Shown: positions 42,857 to 51,890 of the stretch, piece after piece
How positions within the stretch are numbered: the stretch's first letter is position 1
Layout: each line of letters opens with the position of its first letter
Notes under the pieces: generated by a model
Databases searched by the model: none
Told to the model about the DNA's origin: nothing
What the model saw: the letters and a program-made list of their open reading frames with translations, nothing else
Assembly: GCA_015075375.1 (NCBI GenBank)
Contig: JABTUM010000003.1
Coordinates: 806,001 to 870,000 of the forward strand
From: Planctomycetota bacterium
Lineage (GTDB): Bacteria; Planctomycetota; SZUA-567; H5-PLA8
Direction of reading: 5' to 3'
DNA length: 64,000 nt
Program-made: the position numbers and the translations under genes

Positions 42857-43329
42857 GGTCCCAATCCTCTCATATCCATCGCCCGTACCGGGTTATCGCG
42901 TCAGCAACAGGTCGCGCCAAGGGCGCAGGTCCAGACAGGGAATTTTCGGGTACTGCGAATCGCGCTCCCAGTTCTCCCGCAAATCCATAACTCTAAAGGA
43001 CTTAACAAGGTCTGGCACAGGTACGACAGACACCTTTCGCAGTTTCCCGCACTCGTGCATTCGACCCTTCGGTACTGGATTCACCTCCCTTATTTAAGGA
43101 GCAAACTGGCCATCGGTAAACCAGCCCCTCCCAGAGGTGCTGGAATCAGGCACCTCCTTATAAGAGTGTTCTCAGGCAGGGGCGGCCTACCAGGATTCCC
43201 CAAAAGGGAGTATGAACCCCGCGGCGTCAGCCCACCTTCCTCCGGTCGAGGCGCTGTCGCCTCGCGCTTGGAGGAAGCGCTTGGGCGTTTTACGAGCGCT
43301 CCAGCCCGGTCCCCGATAAGCTGACCCGC
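42857..43329. other. Divergent intergenic region upstream of pseudopilin operon
   Basis: A 473-nt gap between the GspH-like gene and the GT-C-like gene. It should hold the promoter of the eight-gene pilin operon, but I find no convincing -35/-10 pair. It contains GACAGACACC at 43025-43034, which together with GGTCTGGCACAGG upstream forms an imperfect inverted repeat (~43009-43034) and resembles intergenic palindromes common in this part of the tree. It also holds CACCTCC...GGAGGTG-type inverted segments near 43085-43165. A 63-codon minus-strand frame (42893-43084) lacks a family and a properly spaced ribosome binding site, and I do not call it. Confidence 0.4.
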
Positions 43330-44742
43330 ATGGCGCTTGAGACTTCCTCTTCGACGCTCCACGCAGCACCGCGGCGCTCCGAAGATACGGCTTCCGGTTT
43401 GGGGCGAAGCGCGGCTGGCGCGGCCTTCCTGAGCTGGCCGGCGATCGCGCTGTGCCTGCTCGCGTACGCCGGCGGCGCGGCGGTGCGGTACTTTTACATC
43501 TTCGAATGGAACCCCGTCTACACGCTGCTCTTCAGCGACATGGAAGGGTACTTGGGCACGGTCAAGAATTTCCTCGACCCGTCCTACGTGGAGAGCATCG
43601 CCGATACGGTGCATCCGCCGGGTACGCGCTGGCTCTTCGGCGTGCTCTACGGAATCGACCCTTCTTTCAACCTGATCATGGCCATGCAGTGGGTGCTCGC
43701 GGCGCTCTACCCTTGGGTGCTCTTCGGCATCGCATGGGAACTCTTCGGCCGCCGCGCGGCTTGGGCGGTGCTGGTCTTCGCCAGCCTCTATTACCCGCTC
43801 TTCGATTACTCCTGCTATTTGCTCTCCGAAGCGCCGTTCGGATTCCTGATGACGCTCTCCTTTTACGCACTGGTCCTCAGCATCAAAAGCGGCCCGGGCG
43901 TGCGAATCGCTTGGGGCTTGGCCGGTGGGATCGTGCTGGGCGCGTCGGCGGCGCTTAAGACCGTTTCGTTGCCGGCGGCCTTCTGCGTCTTTCTGCTCCT
44001 GATCGCCTACGAACGCAAGCACCGCTGCGGCCTGTGGAGGCCGCTCTTCGCCGCCAGCTTGGGGCTCTTGCTGGTGCTTGCTCCGCTGGCGGTACGCGCC
44101 ACGCGCTTGAGCGGGAAACCGTGCCTGGTGGCCAACGATGCGGCGCGCAACGTGCTGATCGGGCACTACGGCGACATCGGTTCGGTGATCTTTCACGACT
44201 GGGAACGGAATATCCACCACGAGTTCGGTTGTCCGGCGGCGGTGCAGAAGGGCTACCGCGCCAAGGTGGACGTCAACTTCGGCGCCTACGACAACCGCGC
44301 GGCGCTCAACGAGGCCTGGCGCTGGACCCGCGAGAACTTCTGGCGTTCGTTGTTGTATTCGGTCGAACACGTTTTCGACCTCTTCTACGGGACGCTGGCC
44401 TGGCCCAGCAACTGCGTCCCGGGTAACCGCGCCTGGGTGATCCTCTACAGTTATGTTTTCCTCTGCCTGGTCTTTCTGCCCATGATCGTCCACGTCTGCC
44501 GGCACTGGCGCGCGATGCTGCGCCTGGACCCGGCTTGGACGGGCGACTTGATGACGCTCGCCCCGCTGGGCGGGATCGTCTTCGCCGCGTTCATCGCGCT
44601 GGGCGAACCGCGCTACCGCATTCCGTTCGACGGCTTCATGCTGCTGCTGGCCGTACGAGCGTTCGTGCCGCCGCGACCCGAGGAAGCGCGCGCGCTGTGC
44701 GCGCCCAAGCCCGCCGCCGCACCCGCCGGGGACCATCCATGA
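43330..44742 (+). CDS. Polytopic GT-C-like glycosyltransferase
   Basis: 470 residues with about nine to ten transmembrane helices. The first loop carries LFSDMEGYLGTVKNFL, an acidic D.E motif placed where GT-C enzymes (PMT/ArnT type, lipid-linked sugar donors) have their catalytic Asp. A later loop has HPPGTRWLFG, also typical of this fold. The C-terminal GEPRYRIPFDGFMLLL matches the end of many bacterial GT-C family members. Donor and acceptor cannot be predicted. Its stop overlaps the start of the ICMT-like gene by 4 nt, so the two are likely a functional pair on the membrane. Confidence 0.72.
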   Translation: MALETSSSTLHAAPRRSEDTASGLGRSAAGAAFLSWPAIALCLLAYAGGAAVRYFYIFEWNPVYTLLFSDMEGYLGTVKNFLDPSYVESIADTVHPPGTRWLFGVLYGIDPSFNLIMAMQWVLAALYPWVLFGIAWELFGRRAAWAVLVFASLYYPLFDYSCYLLSEAPFGFLMTLSFYALVLSIKSGPGVRIAWGLAGGIVLGASAALKTVSLPAAFCVFLLLIAYERKHRCGLWRPLFAASLGLLLVLAPLAVRATRLSGKPCLVANDAARNVLIGHYGDIGSVIFHDWERNIHHEFGCPAAVQKGYRAKVDVNFGAYDNRAALNEAWRWTRENFWRSLLYSVEHVFDLFYGTLAWPSNCVPGNRAWVILYSYVFLCLVFLPMIVHVCRHWRAMLRLDPAWTGDLMTLAPLGGIVFAAFIALGEPRYRIPFDGFMLLLAVRAFVPPRPEEARALCAPKPAAAPAGDHP

Positions 44743-46325
44743 GCCACCCCACGACCCTGGAATCGCTCGCCGCACCCGCGGCGGCGGCCCACGCGGCGAG
44801 CGAACCGGGCTACGCGCCCGCGCGCGACCCGTTCGCCGACCCCGAATACGGCAAGGACGTCGAGCACGGCGGGCACGTCATCCGCAGCCATCCGCGCTGG
44901 TCGCTCGACCAGAACCAGAGCAACCTGACCGGCTACGCGGGCCTGGCCGTCGTGACGATCGGTTCGATCTGCGTCGCCGTCAATCAGTCCGCTCCGACGC
45001 TGGAATTTCTCCGCGGCGTCCTCCCCGAAAACCTCCATGCGGCGCTGGCTCACGCGATTCGAGCCTGCTGGGCTTGGCGCGGGCCCTGGTTTCTGCTGCT
45101 GACGTTTCTGGCCATGTTCCTGGTCGAGACGCTGGTCTTCAAAGTGCACCGCCGCCATTTCGACTTCACGCGCGCTCATCCGGTGGGGCTCGACGGCTGG
45201 GCGCGGATCCTGCGCCGCTGGCTGGCGCTGGCCCTGTGTTTCGCCCTCGCGGCCATCGTCTACATCAGCTTCGGCGAGTACAGCTTCCACTACTTTCATC
45301 TCGGCGACGCGCTGCGCGGCACGCCCCTGGACGAGTTGCCGCGGCACTTCTACGCCAAGTACATCCTCTTTTTTGTCTTCGCCGTGCCCACGGCGCTGAC
45401 CCTGAGCATCCCCTACTTTTACCTCGTCGAACGCCACGCGCGCCGCGACGGGCCCGTCGACGAATGGCTGGTCTTCTGGCATGTCGTACGCCGCGCGCTG
45501 ACGGGGCTGTTTCTGCGCGCCCACCGCGCCGACGCGGCCGCCGCCGTCAAGAACCCGCATGCGCACAACCTGCTGCGCGCGCTGCTGGTCAAGCTCTTCT
45601 GGACCCCGCTGATGCTCACCTGGTGCCTCAACTGCTGGGGACACGTCGAAAACGGCGGGCACCTGTGGCTCTACGAACGCGCGCCCATCGTCTGGTCCGA
45701 TCCGCACCACGTCTCCTACCTGCTCCGCGACCTCCACTTCTCGATCCTGAACTACCTGATCTGCATCGACCTGACCGTCGGCGTCATCGGCTACCTCACC
45801 GCCATGCGCCTGCTCGACACGCAAACCACCAGCGCCGAGCCGACCTTGATGGGCTGGGTGGTGGCGCTGTTGTGCTACCCGCCGATCAACGCCGGCGTCA
45901 CGAGCGTCTATTTCGGCTATGGGAGCAACGAGGGCTGGATTCACTACTTCATCGATCAGCCCGTCTGGAGCCTGATGGCCAACTTCATGAGCCTCTTCCT
46001 GATGGCCATTTACGTCTGGGCCACCTACGCCTTCGGCCTGCGCTTCTCCAACCTGACCAACCGCGGGATCATCCTGACCGGCCCCTACAAATACATCCGG
46101 CATCCGGCCTACATCAGCAAGAACGGCGCGTGGTGGTTCGAGGCGCTCCCCTTCTGCGCCTCCCCCGACTGGTTCACGCGCTGCGTCTGGTGCCTGCATC
46201 TGCTGGCCATCAATATCCTTTACGGTCTGCGCGCTTACACCGAGGAACGGCACCTGATGCGCGAGGAACACTACCGCGAATACTGCAAGCGCGTGCCGTG
46301 GCGCTTCCTGCCAGGCATCTTTTGA
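44739..46325 (+). CDS. Polytopic membrane protein with ICMT/PEMT-like methyltransferase C-terminus
   Basis: 528 residues from ATG 44739 in an ATGA overlap. A ~60-residue Pro/Ala/Asp-rich cytosolic N-terminus precedes about eight to nine membrane helices. The last ~110 residues have ILTGPYKYIRHPAY, W residues, then YGLRAYTEERHLMREEHYREY, the SAM-binding region of isoprenylcysteine carboxyl methyltransferase/phospholipid N-methyltransferase-like proteins. The long N-terminal membrane part (HPHAHNLL..., DPHHVSYLLRDLHFSIL) is additional to that family. Methylation of a lipid or isoprenylated substrate is the inferred activity; it may modify the product of its coupled GT-C partner. Confidence 0.72.
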   Translation: MSHPTTLESLAAPAAAAHAASEPGYAPARDPFADPEYGKDVEHGGHVIRSHPRWSLDQNQSNLTGYAGLAVVTIGSICVAVNQSAPTLEFLRGVLPENLHAALAHAIRACWAWRGPWFLLLTFLAMFLVETLVFKVHRRHFDFTRAHPVGLDGWARILRRWLALALCFALAAIVYISFGEYSFHYFHLGDALRGTPLDELPRHFYAKYILFFVFAVPTALTLSIPYFYLVERHARRDGPVDEWLVFWHVVRRALTGLFLRAHRADAAAAVKNPHAHNLLRALLVKLFWTPLMLTWCLNCWGHVENGGHLWLYERAPIVWSDPHHVSYLLRDLHFSILNYLICIDLTVGVIGYLTAMRLLDTQTTSAEPTLMGWVVALLCYPPINAGVTSVYFGYGSNEGWIHYFIDQPVWSLMANFMSLFLMAIYVWATYAFGLRFSNLTNRGIILTGPYKYIRHPAYISKNGAWWFEALPFCASPDWFTRCVWCLHLLAINILYGLRAYTEERHLMREEHYREYCKRVPWRFLPGIF

Positions 46326-46430
46326 TGCGCCACGACCCGGTCCTACCCGGCGTGGCGGCCCCCGTAAGCACCCTCTATCCTATTGCGCCTGCTTTCAGCT
46401 CCGTACACCCCAATCCGTTCCGCTTTTTCC

Positions 46431-46458
46431 TTGGCCATTCCGCAACCGCGCCTAAACT
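46431..46458 (+). promoter_or_regulatory. Candidate promoter of mutL
   Basis: TTGGCC (46431-46436) and TAAACT (46453-46458) with a 16-base spacer lie ~60 nt before mutL. The -35 matches in its TTG; the overall score is modest. Confidence 0.35.
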
Positions 46459-46518
46459 ATAGGCCGTGATGCCGGGCGCACCCCGTCGGCGCTCCCGAGC
46501 TTCCACCGGAAAACGTCC

Positions 46519-48504
46519 ATGTCCTCCACCCCCGCCCCCACCGACGCGCTCCCGCGCATCCGGCTCCTGCCCACCGAGGTCCAGTCCCGCATCGCCGCCG
46601 GCGAAGTCGTCGAACGCCCCAGTTCGGCCGTCAAGGAACTCGTCGAGAACAGCCTCGACGCCGCCGCGCGGTCCGTCGAAGTGGAACTCGCGGGGGGCGG
46701 CCGCGACCTCCTGTGCGTCCGCGACGACGGGCACGGCATGTCCCGCGAGGAACTCCTGCTGGCCGTCCAGCGCCACGCCACCAGCAAACTCCGCGACGCC
46801 GCGGAACTCACCCGGCTCGCCACCTTCGGTTTTCGCGGCGAAGCGCTCCCCGCCATCGCCTCTGTCGCCCGCGTGACGCTCACCAGCCGCACCCCGGATT
46901 CCGAACACGCCTGGCGCGTGGCCATCGAAGGCGGCGAGGTCGCTCAGCCCGAACCGGCCGCCGCCGCTGTGGGCAGCAGCGTCGAAGTCCGCGATTTGTT
47001 CTTCAACCTGCCCGTGCGCCGGAAGTTCCTCAAGAGCCCCGGGTCCGAAGCCGCCGCCTGCGCCGACACCGTCCTGCGCCTGGCGCTCGTCCGTCCCGAC
47101 GTCGCTTTCAAGCTCGTTCAGGGCCGCCAAGTCCTGCTGGACGTCCCGGCCTGGCGTTTCGATTCCGCGCCGCAACGCCCCGCCGCCTCCGCGGGGCTGC
47201 TCTGGACGTCCACCGCACTGACCCTGCCTCTGGAGGCCTACCTCCAGCGCGCTCGAGCGCTCTTGGGCGCGGCCTTCACCGATCCGCTGGCGCCCTGCGC
47301 CATCACGCGCGAGACGCCGGCCGGAAGTTGGCGCCTCTTCGGACTCCTGGCCCCCCCCGCCGCCGCGCGCCACACGCGCGCCAACTTGTACCTCGCCGTC
47401 AACGGCCGGGCCGTCAAAGACCGCGCTTTCGTTCACGCCGTCACCGCCGCCTACCGCACGCTGCTCCCGCCGAAACGCTACCCCGCGGCGGTCCTGTTCC
47501 TGGAAGGGCCCGGCGAGAGCATCGATATCAACGTTCATCCGGCCAAGACGGAAGTCCGCTTCCGAGAAAGCGATCTGCTCTACAGCCTGCTGCATCAGGC
47601 CGTCCGCGAGACCTTCGCGGCGCCCACCGCCGAGACGTCTGCGCCGCCCGCCGCGCCCGACCCTGCGCCGACTTGGGCGCTGGAGACGCCCGCCGTCCAG
47701 ACCCGTATCGACCTGCAACCTCCCGCTCCGGCCGTGCGCGCTTACCCCGGACCCGATTCCGACGCGCCCGCTCCTCGCGCCGCCGAAGCGCCGCCCGAGA
47801 CGCGCTTCGCCGCGCCGAAGACCGTCCCGTCCGACGCTGCGGCCCGCATCGAGCCCGCGCGACCCGTTGCGCTTCCTCCGTCCGAGCCTCCGCCGTCCGC
47901 CGCCGCGACCTACCGCGTGATCGGCCAAGCCGGCGGGATGTACCTCGTGGTCGAAGACGACGAAGGCATCAAACTGATCGACCAGCACGCGCTCCACGAA
48001 CGCATCCTCTTCGAACAGCTCATGGCCCGCGCCCGCCGCTCCGAACCGCTCGCCCAGCGCCTCCTGATTCCCGAGAGCGTCGAACTGAGCGTCACGCAAG
48101 CAGCGGCCTGGAGCGACCCCGCTTCCCGCGCGGCGCTCGCCGAACTGGGCTTCGAGCTCGAAGACTTCGGCCCCCGCGCCGTGGCGCTCCAAGCCGTCCC
48201 CCTCGGCCTGCCCGCCCGCCATCTCGGTGCGCTCCTAGGCGAAATCCTCGACGCGCTCGCCGCGTTGGCCGACGAACACCGCGGCCAGCCCCTCGACCGC
48301 ACCATCCTGCGCGAAAAAGCCGCCTACGTCTGTTCCTGCAAAGGCGCGCTCAAAGCCGGCGAACGCCTGAACCAAGCGCAGCTCGAAGGGTTGCTCGCCG
48401 AATTCGTCCGCGTCGTCGGCGGCAAAGGCTTCACCTGCCCCCACGGCCGCCCCCTGGCGGTGGAAATCAGCTGGGCCGACCTCGAACGCCAAGTCGGCCG
48501 GTAG
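46519..48504 (+). CDS. mutL: DNA mismatch repair protein MutL, endonuclease type
   Basis: 661 residues. The GHKL ATPase N-terminus has RIAAGEVVERPSSAVKELVEN, DDGHGM, RHATSK and GFRGEALPAIASV. A Pro/Ala-rich linker (~370-450) joins the C-terminal dimerisation domain, which holds the metal-binding endonuclease motif DQHALHERILFE at 488-499 (DQHA-x2-E-x4-E, intact) and CPHGRP from C640. It therefore belongs to the nicking MutL class of bacteria without MutH. MutL links MutS recognition to strand removal. MutS is not in the window. The gene stands alone with its own candidate promoter. Confidence 0.95.
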   Translation: MSSTPAPTDALPRIRLLPTEVQSRIAAGEVVERPSSAVKELVENSLDAAARSVEVELAGGGRDLLCVRDDGHGMSREELLLAVQRHATSKLRDAAELTRLATFGFRGEALPAIASVARVTLTSRTPDSEHAWRVAIEGGEVAQPEPAAAAVGSSVEVRDLFFNLPVRRKFLKSPGSEAAACADTVLRLALVRPDVAFKLVQGRQVLLDVPAWRFDSAPQRPAASAGLLWTSTALTLPLEAYLQRARALLGAAFTDPLAPCAITRETPAGSWRLFGLLAPPAAARHTRANLYLAVNGRAVKDRAFVHAVTAAYRTLLPPKRYPAAVLFLEGPGESIDINVHPAKTEVRFRESDLLYSLLHQAVRETFAAPTAETSAPPAAPDPAPTWALETPAVQTRIDLQPPAPAVRAYPGPDSDAPAPRAAEAPPETRFAAPKTVPSDAAARIEPARPVALPPSEPPPSAAATYRVIGQAGGMYLVVEDDEGIKLIDQHALHERILFEQLMARARRSEPLAQRLLIPESVELSVTQAAAWSDPASRAALAELGFELEDFGPRAVALQAVPLGLPARHLGALLGEILDALAALADEHRGQPLDRTILREKAAYVCSCKGALKAGERLNQAQLEGLLAEFVRVVGGKGFTCPHGRPLAVEISWADLERQVGR

Positions 48505-48600
48505 TTCGATCCCCGCGCGCCAATACGCGGAACACACGCCGCTCCAAAATCGTCAAAGGAATCGGCATACGAGCCGCCATAGACGTTCGGGAGAAACGCC

Positions 48601-49326
48601 ATGTCCCGCGGTTGGCTTACTCAACGCTATGGCCAAGCTACCTTTATGGGGCGGTGGGGCGCCGCGTTGGCGCTCTTGGCCGCCGTACCTGTCCTCTTGT
48701 TGATCTGCCAAAGCCGCGGACTAAATCCCCATACCGCCGCCGGGATGCCTCCCATTTCTTTGGCGTGCTTGGCGCTACTCGGCACAGGGCTCGCTTGCGT
48801 CGCCATCTTACGCACGCTCGGAGGACCCCGCATCAGCCTCGGGGAAGCCTGGTTGTTGACGCAGAAAGCCGGGCTTTGGGCCTGGGTCTGGATTCAGTCA
48901 CCTGTCTGGGACTTGCAATGGAACGATTCGTTTTGCCTGCGCTGGGGATGGATGTGTGCCGGTCTGATTTTGGGCGTCTATGCTGCTGCGGCCAGTCTGC
49001 ATCGACTACGCACACCGATCCCTTCTGGAACATTTCCGCTGGCTCGGTGGTGGACCTTGTGGCTCTTGCCGCACGCACTGCATGCAGCCGTTCTAGGTGC
49101 TGCCTTGGTTTGGCTGAAAGCAGGAGAAGTTCAGCGTGCCTTGTTGTCCGGGGCGGTCGGAGTGGCGATCTTGTACGGAGTCTTCCGCCAGCAACGGCCG
49201 CCGGCGCCTACCCCTGCGTCGGAGCCGCTGAGGTCCCGCGCACCGATTCGGCCGGAAGCCCGTCGGCGATCCGTTTCAGCCGAGCCGATTCAGGGCGGTG
49301 CGGCAAGCGGCCGCCGTCGCGCCTGA
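48601..49326 (+). CDS. Hypothetical integral membrane protein
   Basis: 241 residues with about six hydrophobic segments (AALALLAAVPVLLLI, ISLACLALLGTGLACVAIL, MCAGLILGVYAAAAS, AVLGAALVWL, GAVGVAILYGVF) and many Trp residues. The C-terminal ~45 residues are Arg/Pro-rich and cytosolic. I recognise no family. A ribosome binding site (GGGAG) lies seven bases before the ATG. Its codon use is less GC-biased at third positions than its neighbours', which could mean it arrived by transfer or is lowly expressed. The 3' end overlaps the convergent GT2 gene by 119 bp, so one of the two tails may be mis-called. Confidence 0.6.
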   Translation: MSRGWLTQRYGQATFMGRWGAALALLAAVPVLLLICQSRGLNPHTAAGMPPISLACLALLGTGLACVAILRTLGGPRISLGEAWLLTQKAGLWAWVWIQSPVWDLQWNDSFCLRWGWMCAGLILGVYAAAASLHRLRTPIPSGTFPLARWWTLWLLPHALHAAVLGAALVWLKAGEVQRALLSGAVGVAILYGVFRQQRPPAPTPASEPLRSRAPIRPEARRRSVSAEPIQGGAASGRRRA

Positions 49327-50056
49327 AGAGCCCCGGATGCAAAAGGCCCCAGCGGCTGAGCCGATACTGCACGCTCGTCCAGAGGCAGCCCAATCCGTAG
49401 GTGCACGAGCGGCGGAAATTGATCGAACTGGCTTCCTCGAAGTACTTAGTGGGGCAGCTCACTTCGCCAATCCTAAAGCCGAAGTGCAGGATCTGGCTGA
49501 GCATCTGGTTGTCGAAGAGGAAGTCGTCGGAATTCTCTTCCAGCGGGAGCGCCAGGAGCACCTCACGCGAGAACGCGCGGTAGCCCGTGTGGTATTCGCT
49601 CAGCTTGGCCCCCGTCATCACGTTCTGGAAAGCCGTCAGGAAGCGGTTGGCGACGTACTTGTAGTAAGGCATCCCCCCGCGCAGCGCTCCGCCGCACAGA
49701 ATGCGGCTGCCCAGCACCGTGTCGTAGACTCCGTTGGCGATCATGGTCACCATCGCTTCGGCCAATAGGGGCGTGTACTGATAATCGGGGTGGATCATGA
49801 TCACGATGTCGGCGCCCAGGTCCAGCGCCTTGGTGTAACAGGTCTTTTGGTTGCCGCCGTAGCCGCGGTTCTTTTCGTGGACCACCACATGCAGGCCCAA
49901 TTCGCGCGCTTTGTTCACGGTGGCATCTCGGGAACAATCGTCGACGAGCACGATCTCGTCGACGATCTGCCGATTCACTTCGGCGACGGTCCGTTCGACC
50001 GTCTTCTCGGCGTTATACGCCGGCATCACCGCGACGATCTTCTGGCCTCGGAACAT
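49208..50056 (-). CDS. GT2 family glycosyltransferase (dolichol-P-mannose-synthase-like)
   Basis: 282 residues of the GT-A fold: VVAVMPAYN-type start, EIVLVDDCSRDAT, HEKNRGYGGNQKTC, MIHPDYQYTP (acidic metal site replaced by HPD), GSRILCGG, YHTGYRAFS and DFLFDNQML. These match bacterial DPM1-like transferases that use a nucleotide sugar to glycosylate a polyprenyl phosphate or a surface glycan. No membrane helix follows the catalytic domain. The last ~35 residues (Arg/Pro-rich) overlap the convergent membrane-protein gene and look atypical for the family. Confidence 0.82.
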   Translation of the reverse strand: MFRGQKIVAVMPAYNAEKTVERTVAEVNRQIVDEIVLVDDCSRDATVNKARELGLHVVVHEKNRGYGGNQKTCYTKALDLGADIVIMIHPDYQYTPLLAEAMVTMIANGVYDTVLGSRILCGGALRGGMPYYKYVANRFLTAFQNVMTGAKLSEYHTGYRAFSREVLLALPLEENSDDFLFDNQMLSQILHFGFRIGEVSCPTKYFEEASSINFRRSCTYGLGCLWTSVQYRLSRWGLLHPGLFRRDGGRLPHRPESARLKRIADGLPAESVRGTSAAPTQG

Positions 50057-50891
50057 CGTTCGTACCTCGTACCGCTCACAGCATACCGCTCGCCGCGCGG
50101 CCGCGACAACCCGCGCTCCGCAACGCCATCTTATTATGGTAGCGGGTGGCGATTAGATTCGGACCGATCGGCAAGCCCGAACTACCTTGGCCATTTGCTC
50201 AGGAAATCGGAATGAACTGCCCTGGAATCAACCAACACCTCTCGAACCATCTCGTTTTCTACCATAACCCCAAGTAATCCATACACTTAATCGAATTAGG
50301 ACTGTCGCAAGAACAGCCCCTGTTTGGCACGCCTGCCGCAAAAAAAGACGCCGAGTGACTTAGGGAATTCTAGGTCCAGAATGGTAACTTGGCCGCCGAG
50401 GTTCCCTGTTAAAACCTCTAACCAATGCCCCACTATGCTCCTATATGGACCTTCACACGCAATGAGGCTGTACGGCCTACCGCTTGCGTATGAATTCAGT
50501 GGGTTTGGGAGAACCCTTGGGCGAGGTGACGGGGTATGGGAGTGGTCCGTCATGTCGCATGATTTTGGACATCAGTTGCGCACGTTGCGTGAACGGTGGG
50601 CCTTACGCAACATCAGGTTTCGGGCATGTTGGGCTGTTCACCGCCGCGCATCTCGGAATGGGAACGCGGGGTACGCACGCCCAAACCGTTGACGCAGGAG
50701 GCGATCCTGTTGCGCTTGCGCAAGAAGTCGCCGGCCAAGAGCCGCAGGAAATAGCTCGTACTGCGCGGCGTCCGGATTGCGGTGGTCTCGGTGGGCCTGT
50801 AGCCGGTAAACTAGCGGCCGTCTCGAACGCTCGCGGCGCAGCAGCGCCGTGCGAACGTGGAGACGCCGAACCGGCTTCAGGAGCTACGGAG
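50057..50891. other. Gene-poor region between GT2 and membrane-protein genes
   Basis: 835 nt with no convincing gene. The first ~420 nt are much less GC-rich than the surrounding DNA. Frames exist on both strands (for example 50296-50553 minus, and an upstream plus extension of the next gene) but lack family resemblance or a placed ribosome binding site. I checked for SRP RNA, tmRNA, RNase P and 6S RNA motifs by eye and found none. A palindrome CTTGCGCAAG lies near 50714. The region may hold a decayed gene or an unrecognised RNA. Confidence 0.4.
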
Positions 50892-51761
50892 ATGGCCCGC
50901 TCGCCTCGACCGCCGCGTGCGCAGGGGTCCCAGCCGGAACCTTCCGAACCGCCCAAGCCGAAGGCCGCGAGGCGTGCGCCGTCTGAACCGGCGTTGCCGG
51001 ATGTGCCCGAGCCCGAAGCCGGCGACGCGGACCTGACCTTGCAGCTCGAAGCACCCGAAGCGCCGCAAGGACTCGCCCCGCCGCCGCGGAAAGGCCCGCG
51101 CCGCAAGGTCGAATCCGTCGACGGCAAGCCGATCCATTTCGACACCAGCCACCTGATCCCGCTGGCGGGGATTGTCGCCGTGGTGGTCTTGGTTTACGGC
51201 GTCTATGCGATCTTCAAGCCTACCGGCGCGCCCAGCGCTCCGCCGCCCTTGCCGCCGCCGAACGCCCCCGGCCCCGCGGCCTCGAAGCCTTCCGAACCGA
51301 CCCCCAACTACGCCTCCGACCCGGCCAACAAGAAGGCCTATCACGCCTACGTCCGCTTTGTGCGCCGCGCGTACAAGGAATCGCTCAACGATTCCGCCGA
51401 GAAACTGATCCCGCGCTTCCATCAGGACGTTTCGCTCTACGGGGTCGGCGATCCGCTGATCCGGGATTTGCACGCCAAGTTCCTGGAGAACCTCTCGATC
51501 TACCCCGAAGCGCCGCTGCTTTCGGTGGGCACGGTGAGTTTCTCGAAGGACGGCCCCGTCTCGCGCGGGCGCGACGATCCGCGCGACGCCAAGCGCAAGC
51601 GCGATCTGGCCTACGCGATCAAGAAGCTGACCAATACGCTTTCCGAACGCTACGGCCTCCCGCCCGAGGAACCGCGCGCGGCTCCGGCTCCGGCACCTCC
51701 GCCGCCAGCCGCTCCCGAAGCGCCCGCAGCGCCCGCTCCGCCGCTTCCGGAAGGCCCCTGA
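50892..51761 (+). CDS. Single-pass membrane protein, Pro-rich
   Basis: 289 residues from ATG 50892, preceded by AGGAG at eight bases; the frame is open ~136 codons further upstream, but that part has neither site nor normal composition. A ~110-residue Pro/Ala/Lys-rich cytosolic N-terminus is followed by one membrane helix (HLIPLAGIVAVVVLVYGVYAIF), a Pro-rich linker and a helical domain of ~110 residues (KKAYHAYVRFVRRAYKESL...FHQDVSLYGVGDPLIRDL), then a Pro/Ala tail. No family is recognised. It might tether something on the outside of the membrane; function unknown. Confidence 0.65.
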   Translation: MARSPRPPRAQGSQPEPSEPPKPKAARRAPSEPALPDVPEPEAGDADLTLQLEAPEAPQGLAPPPRKGPRRKVESVDGKPIHFDTSHLIPLAGIVAVVVLVYGVYAIFKPTGAPSAPPPLPPPNAPGPAASKPSEPTPNYASDPANKKAYHAYVRFVRRAYKESLNDSAEKLIPRFHQDVSLYGVGDPLIRDLHAKFLENLSIYPEAPLLSVGTVSFSKDGPVSRGRDDPRDAKRKRDLAYAIKKLTNTLSERYGLPPEEPRAAPAPAPPPPAAPEAPAAPAPPLPEGP

Positions 51762-51890
51762 TTCCAGAGCGCTCGGCGCGCCCCGGTCCTGCCGGCCGCC
51801 GGCGCGTCCTTCCCCAGTGACAAGGCGTTCGGTGCGGCCTACAATCTCCTCCCGCATCTCGGAAGCATCCGTACGCTTGGAGACCGCCGC

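Noticed and set aside
42893..43084. 63-codon minus-strand frame in the pilin operon leader
   Set aside because: Its GTG start abuts the GGAG segment with no spacing, there is no family, and it lies in a likely control region.
50484..50891. N-terminal extension of the single-pass membrane protein to 50484
   Set aside because: No ribosome binding site and odd Gly/Cys/Arg composition; AGGAG precedes ATG 50892 instead.
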